Position numbers and translations under genes: made by a program
Notes under the pieces: model-generated
Seen by the model: only the letters and a program-made list of their open reading frames with translations
Told to the model about the DNA's origin: nothing
Databases searched by the model: none
Part shown: positions 32,067 through 41,944 of the stretch, piece after piece
Position numbering within the stretch: the first letter of the stretch is position 1
Layout of the letters: every line of letters starts with the position of its first letter
Assembly (NCBI RefSeq): GCF_021166585.1
Contig: NZ_JAJOZE010000003.1
Coordinates: forward strand, 248,001 to 312,000
Source: Metabacillus kandeliae
GTDB taxonomy: Bacteria > Bacillota > Bacilli > Bacillales > Bacillaceae
Reading direction: 5' to 3'
DNA length: 64,000 bases

Positions 32067-32708
32067 TCAGGCTCTCTTTTCCCAGTCTGCCAGGAATTTT
32101 TCAATCCCCTGATCTGTCAGAGGATGATTAAAGAGCTGATCGATTACCTTCAAAGAAAGTGTTGCAATGGTTGCACCTCTTCTTGCCGCCTCCGTTACAT
32201 GCATCGGATGGCGGATCGAAGCAGCAATAATTTCTGTATCAATGCCGTGCACATCAAATATTTCTGCAATGGTTGAAATGAGTTCCAAACCATCCTGGCC
32301 TATATCATCAAGCCGTCCAAGAAAAGGCGAAACATAGCTCGCTCCCGCCCTTGCTGCAAGCAGCGCCTGATTCGCATTAAAAATAAGAGTGACATTTGTT
32401 TTAATGCCAAGCTCTTTGAACGCTCTGACAGCTTTCATTCCTTCTTTTGTCATTGGAACTTTCACTGTAATATTCGGGGCGATTTCTGCGAGCTCTCTGC
32501 CCTCTTTGATCATGTCCTGTGCGTTCATCGATACCACTTCAGCGCTGACAGAACCTTTTACAAGATTCGTAATTTCTCTCAACCGGTCATGAAAAGATAC
32601 ATTCTCCTTGGCTACTAAACTAGGATTGGTTGTGACACCAGCAAGTATTCCCATTGATTCTGCTTCCCTGATTTCGTCAATATTGGCCGTATCAATGAAA
32701 AAAAGCAT
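32067..32708 (-). CDS. tal: Transaldolase (small, FSA/TalC type)
   Basis: The enzyme exchanges a three-carbon unit between sugar phosphates in the pentose phosphate pathway (YwjH in B. subtilis). The 213-residue TIM barrel begins [15 protein letters not shown] and has the family motif GVTTNPSL. The Schiff-base lysine is in NITVKVPMT, and [17 protein letters not shown] follows. It is of the fructose-6-phosphate-aldolase-like small type. It lies between fbaA and murAB. Confidence 0.95.
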   Translation of the reverse strand: MLFFIDTANIDEIREAESMGILAGVTTNPSLVAKENVSFHDRLREITNLVKGSVSAEVVSMNAQDMIKEGRELAEIAPNITVKVPMTKEGMKAVRAFKELGIKTNVTLIFNANQALLAARAGASYVSPFLGRLDDIGQDGLELISTIAEIFDVHGIDTEIIAASIRHPMHVTEAARRGATIATLSLKVIDQLFNHPLTDQGIEKFLADWEKRA

Positions 32709-32771
32709 GAAAAGGAACCTCCTGTTTTTTCTGAATTGTACGCCTATTGGTATCGCTTACTTGCAGACATG

Positions 32772-32802
32772 TATAGAAACCGCCTTTAGAAAAAGGCGGT
32801 TT
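32772..32802 (-). terminator. Terminator of fbaA
   Basis: AAACCGCCTTT pairs perfectly with AAAGGCGGTTT over four bases, starting five bases after the fbaA stop. The minus-strand tail is TTTCTATAC. Confidence 0.75.
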
Positions 32803-32807
32803 TTCAA

Positions 32808-33668
32808 TTAGTTACCTTTATTAGAAGAACCGAATTCGCGCATTTTTCCTTTAACGGTTTCCTTGATTGCATCGCGTGCAGGACCAAGGTATTTGCGCGG
32901 ATCATACTCTTCAGGCTTCGCAGCAAGCGTTTCGCGCACTGCTTTGGCAGAAGAGATCTGGTTTTCAGTGTTTACGTTGATTTTAGCTGTACCGAAAGAA
33001 ATCGCTTTTTGAATATCTTTTGTCGGGATGCCAGTGCCTCCGTGAAGAACAAGCGGAACACCTGTTGCAGCGCCGATTTCTTCCATTTCTTTGAACCCAA
33101 GATTCGGTTCGCCTTTGTAAGGGCCGTGAACAGAACCAAGCGCTGGAGCAAGCGTATCAATACCAGTGCGTTCAACAAGCTCCTGGCATTCTTTAGGATC
33201 AGCATAAATAACGCCCTCAGCAATAACATCGTCTTCCTGGCCGCCCACAGTACCAAGCTCTGCTTCAACAGAAATGCCATGGAAATGAGCCAGTTCAACC
33301 ACTTTTGAAGTAATTTCGATATTTTCTTCAAACGGATGGTGTGACGCATCAATCATAACAGAAGTGAAGCCTGCATGAATTGCTTTTGCACAAGACTCAT
33401 AGCTTGAACCGTGGTCAAGGTGAATGGCTACAGGCACTGTCACTTTATACTCTTCCATCAGAGCTTTAACAATAGCGACAACTGTATTGTAGCCGCCCAT
33501 GTAACGGCCTGCACCTTCAGACACGCCAAGGATTACCGGTGAGTTCTCCTCCTGAGCTGCTTGAAGAATAGCTTGGGTAAACTCCAGGTTATTCAGGTTG
33601 AATTGGCCAACCGCATACCCTTCGCTCTTTGCTTTGTTGAGCATTTCTGTCATAGAAACTAATGGCAT
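32808..33668 (-). CDS. fbaA: Class II fructose-bisphosphate aldolase
   Basis: FbaA cleaves fructose-1,6-bisphosphate into dihydroxyacetone phosphate and glyceraldehyde 3-phosphate. The 286-residue zinc enzyme has the metal histidines in [25 protein letters not shown] and VLHGGTGIP, and the phosphate-binding [10 protein letters not shown]. Length matches the Bacillus enzyme. It lies between spo0F and tal, as in B. subtilis. Confidence 0.97.
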   Translation of the reverse strand: MPLVSMTEMLNKAKSEGYAVGQFNLNNLEFTQAILQAAQEENSPVILGVSEGAGRYMGGYNTVVAIVKALMEEYKVTVPVAIHLDHGSSYESCAKAIHAGFTSVMIDASHHPFEENIEITSKVVELAHFHGISVEAELGTVGGQEDDVIAEGVIYADPKECQELVERTGIDTLAPALGSVHGPYKGEPNLGFKEMEEIGAATGVPLVLHGGTGIPTKDIQKAISFGTAKINVNTENQISSAKAVRETLAAKPEEYDPRKYLGPARDAIKETVKGKMREFGSSNKGN

Positions 33669-33843
33669 ATCGAAATATCCTCCTTGTTTTGCTTGGCTAT
33701 TTTAATGCATGCTGAAAGAATAGCCAAATAAACTCGTTTTATGTAGCGCAAGTATGAATGCAATACTTTACTCAACAATAAGCATACCAAGTTCTATCAG
33801 AATCAGCAACATTTCGGCAGATTTCCGGCCTTTGAAAGATATG

Positions 33844-34218
33844 TCAATTCGACCTGATCGGAAGATACTTTTTCACTGCTGCCCGAATTTCATCAATATC
33901 AAAAGGTTTAGCGAAATGAGTCAGAGCCCCAAGGTCTTTCGCTTCCTGAATCATATCCAGTTCACCGTACGCTGTCATAATAATTACCCGTATTCCCTCA
34001 TCAATCACTTTCATCCTTTTCAGGATTTCAATGCCGTCCATTCCAGGAATTTTCATATCAAGAAGAACTAGATCAGGAGAATGCTGCTCGACAATTTCCA
34101 GTGCCTGAAATCCGCTTGCCGCCTGAAACGTTTGGTATCCTTCTTTTTGAAATACCTCGTTCAGCAAAATTCTAATCCCATATTGATCATCTACTATTAA
34201 TATTTTTTCATTCTGCAT
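33844..34218 (-). CDS. spo0F: Sporulation phosphorelay response regulator Spo0F
   Basis: Spo0F takes phosphate from the sporulation kinases (KinA etc.) and passes it to Spo0B on the way to Spo0A. The 124-residue protein is a lone receiver domain. It has the acidic pair D10/D11, phosphoryl-acceptor D54 ([10 protein letters not shown]), the MTAYGE segment and K104 in FAKPF. The ATG at 34218 gives exactly the B. subtilis length. A sigma-H promoter and two 0A boxes lie upstream. Confidence 0.97.
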   Translation of the reverse strand: MQNEKILIVDDQYGIRILLNEVFQKEGYQTFQAASGFQALEIVEQHSPDLVLLDMKIPGMDGIEILKRMKVIDEGIRVIIMTAYGELDMIQEAKDLGALTHFAKPFDIDEIRAAVKKYLPIRSN

Positions 34219-34219
34219 A

Positions 34220-34226
34220 TTCGACA
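34220..34226 (-). promoter_or_regulatory. 0A box in the spo0F leader
   Basis: A perfect TGTCGAA on the minus strand, overlapping the ribosome-binding region of spo0F. It is downstream of the promoter. Confidence 0.5.
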
Positions 34227-34275
34227 CCTCTTCGTGTATTTTCCAAAAGCTCTCCAATTTAACTTAAAGCTATTT

Positions 34276-34300
34276 ATTCTTTTTTTATGACCAATATCCT
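34276..34300 (-). promoter_or_regulatory. Sigma-H promoter of spo0F
   Basis: On the minus strand AGGATAT (34300-34294), 11 bases and AAAGAAT (ending 34276) match the sigma-H pattern closely. B. subtilis spo0F is known to use sigma-H. Confidence 0.75.
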
Positions 34301-34320
34301 GCTTGAAAAATGACATGTTC

Positions 34321-34327
34321 TTCGACA
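34321..34327 (-). promoter_or_regulatory. 0A box upstream of the spo0F promoter
   Basis: A second perfect TGTCGAA on the minus strand, about 21 bases before the sigma-H -35, suited to activation by Spo0A-P. It also lies upstream of the divergent ywjG promoter (TATAAT at 34364-34369). Confidence 0.6.
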
Positions 34328-34408
34328 TTTTCCGCATCCTTTTCTTCTTTTCCTTACATTCGCTATAATAGACCAATACAAATTAAAGATGAACAAAGGA
34401 GCCTGACT

Positions 34409-34954
34409 GTGCTTAAAATATTTACAACTCAACTAACCGGACATTTCAACCGCATTGCGGATCAGGAAGAATACCAGACAGAAGACGCTGCCCGGCTGCT
34501 TGCACAGGCTGCCGTTGGAGCCGGAAGCATTTATCTCCACGGCTTCGATGAACTTTCAGCCATATTGGCAGAAGCCCTTTCCAGCAGCGAGCCCTTCCCG
34601 TTTGCCAAACCGCTGTTTAAGGAAGACGGCAGCATGGCTGAAGTAACAGAAGCAGACAGAGTGCTGATCTTTTCCCGTTTCTCTAATGATGAAGCAGCAC
34701 TGACGCTTGCCAAGGATCTAGCAGAAAAAGAAATACTATTTGCAGCAGTATCAGCTCTTGTAAAAGACTCAGCGGAAAGCCTTGAACAATTTGCTGATGT
34801 TCACATTGATTCAAAGCTCAAGAAACCGCTGATCCCTGCAGAGGACGGCAGCCGCTACGGCTTTCCTGCCATTATGACGTCGCTTTATGTTTATTACGCT
34901 CTGCGGTTTGTGCTTGTGGAGATTTTGCAGGAGTATGAAGAGGATGGGGTTTGA
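34409..34954 (+). CDS. ywjG: DUF2529 family protein YwjG
   Basis: The 181-residue protein starts at a GTG with AAAGGAG seven bases upstream (MLKIFTTQLTGHFNRI). It resembles a SIS-like sugar-isomerase fold (GAGSIYLHGFDELSAI, ADRVLIFSRFSNDEAALTLA) and ends in a helical FPAIMTSLYVYYALRFVLVEIL. Function is unknown. It stands divergent from spo0F and convergent with pyrG, as in B. subtilis; a TATAAT is at 34364. Confidence 0.88.
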   Translation: MLKIFTTQLTGHFNRIADQEEYQTEDAARLLAQAAVGAGSIYLHGFDELSAILAEALSSSEPFPFAKPLFKEDGSMAEVTEADRVLIFSRFSNDEAALTLAKDLAEKEILFAAVSALVKDSAESLEQFADVHIDSKLKKPLIPAEDGSRYGFPAIMTSLYVYYALRFVLVEILQEYEEDGV

Positions 34955-35033
34955 GGTGGATGGAAACCTTAGTTTTTCCCTTTTATGCTTTACGTGCGCA
35001 ACTACCTCTATGCTCAACCCAAAAACCCAAAAC

Positions 35034-35067
35034 AAAAGCCCCGCGCTACTCGAAGCACGGGGCTTTT
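35034..35067. terminator. Bidirectional terminator between ywjG and pyrG
   Basis: AAAAGCCCCG pairs with CGGGGCTTTT and the intervening CGCT/AGCA partly extends the stem. A and T runs flank both sides, serving both convergent genes. Confidence 0.9.
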
Positions 35068-35072
35068 CTCAT

Positions 35073-36866
<1,794 letters not shown>

Positions 36867-36875
<9 letters not shown>

Positions 36876-36920
36876 AAGCAATAAATAAGAAAGCTCCCTT
36901 CCAATTACTCAGAAGGGAGC
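36867..36920 (-). terminator. pyrG attenuator terminator
   Basis: On the minus strand GCTCCCTTC pairs perfectly with GAAGGGAGC over ten bases, followed by TTTCTTATTTATTGCTTTTT. The first arm, rich in C and U, is what an oligo-G 5' end of the transcript could bind to prevent termination, as known for B. subtilis pyrG. Confidence 0.85.
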
Positions 36921-36956
36921 GGATATTTATTCTTCACGAACAATGTCTCAATGAAA

Positions 36957-36998
36957 GAGCCCAAATAAAATACTACCTACTGGGGAATAGAAAGTCAA
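36957..36998 (-). promoter_or_regulatory. pyrG promoter with GGGC start site
   Basis: On the minus strand TTGACT (36998-36993), exactly 17 bases and TAGTAT (36975-36970) are followed seven bases later by GGGCTC, with +1 at 36962. A GGGC start is the substrate for reiterative G addition when CTP is low. Confidence 0.85.
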
Positions 36999-37060
36999 GC
37001 TGATTTTAAATAGAGTAAAAATCAGGTAAAAAGCCCCTGCCATGCACCGCTGGCTTCCAT

Positions 37061-37092
37061 GAAAAAACACCTGCCGGCAGGCAGGTGATTTT
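37061..37092 (-). terminator. Terminator of rpoE
   Basis: CACCTGCC pairs perfectly with GGCAGGTG over GGCA; the minus-strand tail is TTTTTTCATGG. Confidence 0.88.
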
Positions 37093-37094
37093 CC

Positions 37095-37652
37095 TTACTT
37101 ATCTTCGTCTTCGTCTTCTTCATCTTCATCATCTTCGTCGAGGTCTTCTTCGAGATCAAAGTCTTCCTCGTCGTCATCGTCATCATCTTCATCAACATCG
37201 AGATCTTCGTCTGCATCATCTGCAGAATCATCTTCATCAAGATCTTCATCCAGATCATCTTCGTATTCTTCCAGATCATCGAAGTCATCGTCATCTGTAT
37301 CATCAAAGCCTTCTGTATCAAGATCATCGTCAGAAGCCTTCTTGCCTTTTTTCTTCTTAGGCTTCACAACAGTTGTTGCGATGTCTTCTTCAATTTGATC
37401 ATATGGATACCATTTGCGAAGTCCCCAATAACCATCCTGCAAGGCGATGAATCTTCCATCAATATTCAAATCCGTGTAGAACTGGGCAATGCGGTCTGCT
37501 GCCTGTTCTTTCGTATAACCCTGCTTGCCTACCAATTCATCAAATATATCCTTGAAGGTTAAAGGCTGCTTCTTTTCTTCCAATAATTCATACGCCAATT
37601 CTACCATTGCGATTTCTTTCACCTGCTCAGGCGAATACTTTTTAAGGCTCAA
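37095..37652 (-). CDS. rpoE: RNA polymerase delta subunit
   Basis: Delta binds RNA polymerase, displaces nucleic acids and sharpens sensing of the initiating NTP. The 185-residue protein has the folded N-terminal domain (MVELAYELLEEKKQPL, DRIAQFYTDLNIDGRF, YWGLRKWYPYDQIEED). A lysine patch KPKKKKGKKA comes next, then a long tail of almost only Asp and Glu. I choose a TTG start (MSLKKYSPEQ) with AAAGGG ten bases upstream; the open frame 15 codons further up is less likely. A lone TATAAT is at 37836-37831; no other feature is seen in 37653-37912. Confidence 0.94.
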   Translation of the reverse strand: MSLKKYSPEQVKEIAMVELAYELLEEKKQPLTFKDIFDELVGKQGYTKEQAADRIAQFYTDLNIDGRFIALQDGYWGLRKWYPYDQIEEDIATTVVKPKKKKGKKASDDDLDTEGFDDTDDDDFDDLEEYEDDLDEDLDEDDSADDADEDLDVDEDDDDDDEEDFDLEEDLDEDDEDEEDEDEDK

Positions 37653-37912
37653 ACAAGGCACACCCTTTCCGTAATCTCTTTCATTTGCAGCCATCACAAT
37701 GGACCGTCAGCTTCTGCTCTCACAGTGACAGCCTGATTGCGAGGCTCTTTGATTTTATGATTTGAAGGAATAAGATTGCTAGAGCAAAAAGGCAGGCTTA
37801 CCCCTATGTTTCCTAATAGTCATACCATTCATTATAAACAATTTCCAGCACTTTATGCTACCATATTTTTTCTCTGCTACCAAGCCCTCTGTCTTAATTC
37901 GATGCAGAGACA

Positions 37913-37940
37913 ACAAAGGCACCGGCCGGAACCGGTGCTT
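37913..37940 (-). terminator. Probable terminator of telA
   Basis: GCACCGG pairs perfectly with CCGGTGC over six bases, with CTTTGTTG following on the minus strand. The uridine tract is interrupted. Confidence 0.65.
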
Positions 37941-37956
37941 CTGCTAATTCTATCTA

Positions 37957-39045
37957 TTAGTTTCTGCCGCTCTTTATTTTATCAAAATTGTCCTGCAGCT
38001 GCTCTAAACGGACGCGTCCTTCGTCACGGATGCGTTTGTTATCATCCTCAATTGCTTTTGTTTCCTGCATGCCGCGAAGAATAATATTCCATGTTTCTTC
38101 GATTGTCTCAATTTTGATGCTTGGGCTGCCAGCCATACGGGCAATATCAACGCTTTGGCGCGAAATGTTCTGAGCGTTTTTAATCAGCATTTCGTTCGTT
38201 CTTTTTTCGAGCTCATTCATTGAATCGGCTACAAGCTTCTGGCGCTTGGCTGCAATAGCATTAATCAGGCCAGTTTTGAAAATCGGGATCGTTGTTACAA
38301 AGGCGGAATTGATTTTTCCAATCAGCTTTGTATTCCCTCTTTGCAGAAGACGGATTTGCGGTGCTGATTGATAGGCGACCTGTTTGGCAAGCTCCAGGTC
38401 ATATACGCGCTGTTCCATCAATTCAACAGCGTTTTTCATAGAATCCAGCTCCATGCCCTTCAGCTGATCTCCGGTTGCAGCCTGCCTTTCCATTTCAGGA
38501 AGTTTGCCCTTCAGTTCCTCAAGTTTCAGTTCCCCTGCTGTAATATGCTTTTCAAGTTCCAGGTAGTATTGGAAGTTTTGCTCATACAGCTGTTCAAGTG
38601 TAGTAGTAGAACGCTTCATTTCATCTTCATACTTCACGATTTCCACATACACTTTGTCAATTTCAGAGCCCATTGTCTGGTATTTAGACATCAGCTTTTC
38701 GACCATCTTCTGTCCTTTGCTGAACCACTTTGACACAAATCCTTTTGGTTCGGCAAAGTCTTTTGGATCAAATCTGTCCATAATGCGGCCAAGGTGTTTA
38801 AGAAGCGCGCTTGATTCTTCCATACTGCTGGATTTGATTGTGTCTAATATTTTTCCTGAAAAAGCCGAAATTTCATTAGCAGGCTTTCTGCCGTATTCGA
38901 GAATCGCCACCTGGTCGCGATGGTCAATCTGCTCCGCAAGCTTTTGGATGTTTGGATCTTTTTTTAGCTTTTCTTTTAGTGCACTTTGCCCGTTTTCCAA
39001 TATTTCCTCAGCCTGATCAGGCTTTATGATATCCAGCTCGTTCAT
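37957..39045 (-). CDS. yceH: TelA/KlaA (toxic anion resistance) family protein
   Basis: The 362-residue protein is a TelA-family member like YceH of B. subtilis, found with TerD genes in tellurite and general stress clusters; its biochemical role is unknown. It is almost wholly helical, with coiled coils (about 100-200). The signatures DRFDPKDFAEPKGFVSKWF and QYYLELEKHI come first, then VYDLELAKQVAYQSAPQIRLLQRGN and TIPIFKTGLINAIA. GGGAGGG precedes the ATG. It is the last gene of the Ter cluster and is separated from yceG by a repeat. Confidence 0.92.
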   Translation of the reverse strand: MNELDIIKPDQAEEILENGQSALKEKLKKDPNIQKLAEQIDHRDQVAILEYGRKPANEISAFSGKILDTIKSSSMEESSALLKHLGRIMDRFDPKDFAEPKGFVSKWFSKGQKMVEKLMSKYQTMGSEIDKVYVEIVKYEDEMKRSTTTLEQLYEQNFQYYLELEKHITAGELKLEELKGKLPEMERQAATGDQLKGMELDSMKNAVELMEQRVYDLELAKQVAYQSAPQIRLLQRGNTKLIGKINSAFVTTIPIFKTGLINAIAAKRQKLVADSMNELEKRTNEMLIKNAQNISRQSVDIARMAGSPSIKIETIEETWNIILRGMQETKAIEDDNKRIRDEGRVRLEQLQDNFDKIKSGRN

Positions 39046-39116
39046 TTTAGACCCTCCCTATTTTCGCGCAAAATCATGCATCTTATAAAATTACATAAAT
39101 TTCTGAAAGACACTGT

Positions 39117-39265
39117 TAAATTTGGCTATTGATTTCCGTTTCAGGGGTCCGCTTTCCGCGGGCAGTGCGGGAGCCTCCTCACAGCGACCGCTCCTGCGGG
39201 GTCTCCCGTCACTTGCACTCCCGCAGGAGTCTCCCCCTTCCACTCCAATCAACAGGTGATTAAAA
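39117..39265. repeat. GC-rich dispersed repeat, copy left of yceG
   Basis: About 150 bases, from GGCTATTGATTTCCG to CCACTCCAATCAACAGGTG. The ends TTGATT/AATCAA are inverted. Inside, CTCCTGCGGG and CCCGCAGGAG form a hairpin around GTCTCCCGTCACTTGCACT. It is nearly identical to the copy at 40935. Such elements are scattered in Bacillaceae genomes; the function is unknown. Confidence 0.85.
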
Positions 39266-39303
39266 ATCGGCATTCTTCTATAACATAGCCCCTTGAAAAA
39301 ACC

Positions 39304-40908
39304 TCAGAAAATTCTTTTGATAAACTTTTGAAAAAGTGTTGCTTCTCTGTAAGGTTCACCATGGTTCATTTCATCAAGCCAATGGATGTCGAAATACTTT
39401 TCCTCGATAAATTCCTCTACATCCATATAGCCAGCAGGATTCAGCAGCACAATGTCGATTCCGAATTCATTCAGCAGGAGCAGCATGGCTGCATCTGATC
39501 TTGACAGCTTGCCGCTCTGTTCATTGTTATAAAGAATGAGCCTTGGAACAGCCTGAGCATAATCGAAATTCTGCAGCAGGCTGATAATGGATTGCGGAAT
39601 TTCAAGCGCATGGTTAAAAAGAAAATACTGCAGGCCCCGTTCGCTTTCACCTTCTGCCATTTTCAGCCGCGGCTTATAGATATAGCGGGAGATAGCCTCT
39701 GCAAGCGCAAGCTGCAGACCTGCCGGAAGCTTTTTATAGCGCCACCAGTTGCTGGCCATCATTCGCTTCGGATCAAGCCTGCCGTCCGGCCCTTCCGCAT
39801 CCTGGATATGAAACTGGGGATTTCCTTTCACAGGCCTTGTAAAAGGAAAGTGCCGGATAACAAGGGAAAGCTCAAAATCGCGCAGCTCCTCAAGCTTTGA
39901 CCAGTAGGTTTTGCGATTTTTGGAGATGCCCATGATTTTTGAAAAGAGTGTCGGGATATAGACCGTTTTGTTCTTGACTTCAAAGTTTGGTCTCACAAAA
40001 GCCTGTTCCCTGATCAGCAGGAAAAGTTCATCGTAAGTTGTTTTCAGGGTAATGGAGTTTGTCGAATAATTCCTGAACTGCCAAGGCTTGTACAGCATTG
40101 AATCATCGGAATGCAGGACCTGATCCAATTCTTTTGTTGCTTTATAGGCTACCGTTGATTTTCGTTTCGGCCGCTCTGCAGGAAATGGGATCAGCTCTTG
40201 CGTTCCGGGAAACGAAATGGCGCAGCCTGCCGTCTGCTTTGGATCTGCTTCAGATAAAGGATCCATTCCTTCAGGATGCACAAGAATCAAGTCGCATCCA
40301 AATAGAAACAGCAGATACAAAAAATATTGCTCGCTTGCCGTTGCCGGGCCGTACCAAAGAACACGGGGAATGTCGCCGCTCTTTTCCTCCAGCCATTCGT
40401 TCAGGTGGTTCCACGTCCATTTGACAAGATCAACAATCACTCTGCGGAACTGCTGGCCGCCGAGTCCATCCTTATGATTTTCTTCATAGCGGGTCAAAAC
40501 TGCTATGAAGGTGGTTCTAATATGCCTGTTCAGTGATGGATCATCCAGCATGGGGAGGAGTGAATCCCTGTCCATAAAGGCTACAAACCTGTTGATGGAC
40601 AGCTTTTCTTTCCCATGAATCATCAGCAGGTTCTGAATTGCCTGGAATTTTTCCTGCTGAATTTCCTTATTCAGCTCCCCGCTTAAGCAATGGATTTTAG
40701 GTGAAGTTTGATGGGCAAGGTCATATAGAAGCTGGAAATATTCATCTTCTGCATAGGGTGTTCCGAGTAGCCGGACTGCCGTATGCGGAATCACAATTTC
40801 CTGTTCTTCTGACTTATAGCCTTCCCTTGATGCAAGCGGTGTGCTGATAAAGCTCATCCAGTTTTCTTCGCTGACTGTTTTGGCCAGAGTATGAACTTGC
40901 GGATTCAT
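39304..40908 (-). CDS. yceG: YceG family protein of the Ter cluster
   Basis: The 534-residue cytoplasmic protein belongs to the YceG family (described as a putative component of the Ter-associated biosynthetic module). It has no signal peptide or membrane helix. Visible conserved-looking parts include SFISTPLASREGYKSEEQE near the N-terminus, VLWYGPATASEQYFLYLLFLFGCDLILVHPEG in the middle and DIVLLNPAGYMDVEEFIEE near the end. The two LxxLFxxxxDIxLxxP-like parts look like paired Rossmann-type strands. Its activity is not known. It is bracketed by two direct repeats. AAAGGAGG precedes the ATG. Confidence 0.85.
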   Translation of the reverse strand: MNPQVHTLAKTVSEENWMSFISTPLASREGYKSEEQEIVIPHTAVRLLGTPYAEDEYFQLLYDLAHQTSPKIHCLSGELNKEIQQEKFQAIQNLLMIHGKEKLSINRFVAFMDRDSLLPMLDDPSLNRHIRTTFIAVLTRYEENHKDGLGGQQFRRVIVDLVKWTWNHLNEWLEEKSGDIPRVLWYGPATASEQYFLYLLFLFGCDLILVHPEGMDPLSEADPKQTAGCAISFPGTQELIPFPAERPKRKSTVAYKATKELDQVLHSDDSMLYKPWQFRNYSTNSITLKTTYDELFLLIREQAFVRPNFEVKNKTVYIPTLFSKIMGISKNRKTYWSKLEELRDFELSLVIRHFPFTRPVKGNPQFHIQDAEGPDGRLDPKRMMASNWWRYKKLPAGLQLALAEAISRYIYKPRLKMAEGESERGLQYFLFNHALEIPQSIISLLQNFDYAQAVPRLILYNNEQSGKLSRSDAAMLLLLNEFGIDIVLLNPAGYMDVEEFIEEKYFDIHWLDEMNHGEPYREATLFQKFIKRIF

Positions 40909-40934
40909 CGGCAGTCCTCCTTTCTTATTTGGGC

Positions 40935-41084
40935 TGTTAAATTTGGCTGTTGATTTCCGTTTCAGGCGTCCGCTTTCCGCGGGCAGTGCGGGAGCCTCCT
41001 CGTCGCTTCGCTCCTGCGGGGTCTCCCGTCACTTGCACTCCCGCAGGAGTCTCCCGCCTGCCACTCCAATCAACAGGTGGATAA
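40935..41084. repeat. GC-rich dispersed repeat, copy right of yceG
   Basis: Same element and same orientation as at 39117: GGCTGTTGATTTCCGTTTCA, the CTCCTGCGGG...CCCGCAGGAG hairpin and CCACTCCAATCAACAGGTGG. Differences are few and mostly in the middle (CGTCGCTTCGCTCC versus CACAGCGACCGCTCC). Confidence 0.85.
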
Positions 41085-41120
41085 AAACCAGCTTAGCCTT
41101 CTTATTTATCCGGCAGCATT

Positions 41121-41933
41121 TTAAGCCAGGATGCCTGATTCTCTCAGCTGCAGAACAGATTCCAATATTTCTTCTGAAGCAAAAATGCCGTTTTTCTCTG
41201 TTTTCATAATGTGGCTTTTTAAAGGCACCTCGATTGTGCCAAGTTCTCCGTGGAAAGGGCAAAAGGCATGATGAGCTCCTTCCAGCATGCACAAATCAAG
41301 CAGCGAATCGCCTGCAGTAATCACTTTTTCAGCGTTCAGCTGCTCGCTGACATGATGAAGGGCATTCCATTTGCTCACAGGCTTCGGCACAAAATACAGC
41401 TTCCTGCCCTGCAGGGAATAGGTCCACCCCTCCTGGTCCAGCCACCCTGTAAATTCGGCCAGATCTGCTGCAGGAATTTGGGAGCGCTCCACAATATAGT
41501 AAAGAAAAAGATCATCTGCGCGCCGCTTTTTCAAAACCCATTGTTCTGAAGCAATCTGATCAAACTTCTCCGCTACCGCCTCGATCGGCGCTGATCCGCT
41601 GTCGAGCCGGTCTTTCAGGGTTCTGTTCCAATCCTCATCAATTCGGCCGTTCTCAAGGATCCGGCCCCCATTGCATGTTATCGCAAATCTTGGAACAATG
41701 CTGTTCTGGAAAATGGAAATCCGCTTGTACTGCTCGATCGTCCTTGTCGTAACAGGGATGAATTCGTACAGCTGCGCTGCTTCTTTCAGAAGCTGGATCG
41801 CTCTTTTTGTCATAAAGGAAATTTCTTTGCCGTCAAGTGTTTCAATAAGCTCGATCTCTTCTTCAGCTGCAGGCTCCCGGAAGGATTTCCTGGAGTAGAT
41901 CAGAGTCTGATCAAGATCACTCGCAAATATCAT
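41121..41933 (-). CDS. HAD-family phosphatase of the Ter module
   Basis: The 270-residue protein has the HAD motifs in order: ASDLDQTLIYS (nucleophile D5 or so), PVTTRT (motif II), KWNALHHV with the lysine, and TAGDSLLDLCML (motif IV). A cap domain lies between motifs II and III, as in sugar-phosphatase-type HADs. It probably dephosphorylates the product of the neighbouring phosphoribosyltransferases, as proposed for Ter biosynthetic modules. The ATG at 41933 follows AGGAGG, 11 bases after the StiP-type gene. Confidence 0.85.
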   Translation of the reverse strand: MIFASDLDQTLIYSRKSFREPAAEEEIELIETLDGKEISFMTKRAIQLLKEAAQLYEFIPVTTRTIEQYKRISIFQNSIVPRFAITCNGGRILENGRIDEDWNRTLKDRLDSGSAPIEAVAEKFDQIASEQWVLKKRRADDLFLYYIVERSQIPAADLAEFTGWLDQEGWTYSLQGRKLYFVPKPVSKWNALHHVSEQLNAEKVITAGDSLLDLCMLEGAHHAFCPFHGELGTIEVPLKSHIMKTEKNGIFASEEILESVLQLRESGILA

Positions 41934-41944
41934 TTTGGTGCCTC

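Noticed and set aside
37022-37360. Met/Asp-rich and His/Arg-rich frames over the rpoE tail
   Set aside because: They are shadows of the GAT/GAA-rich codons of the acidic delta-subunit tail.
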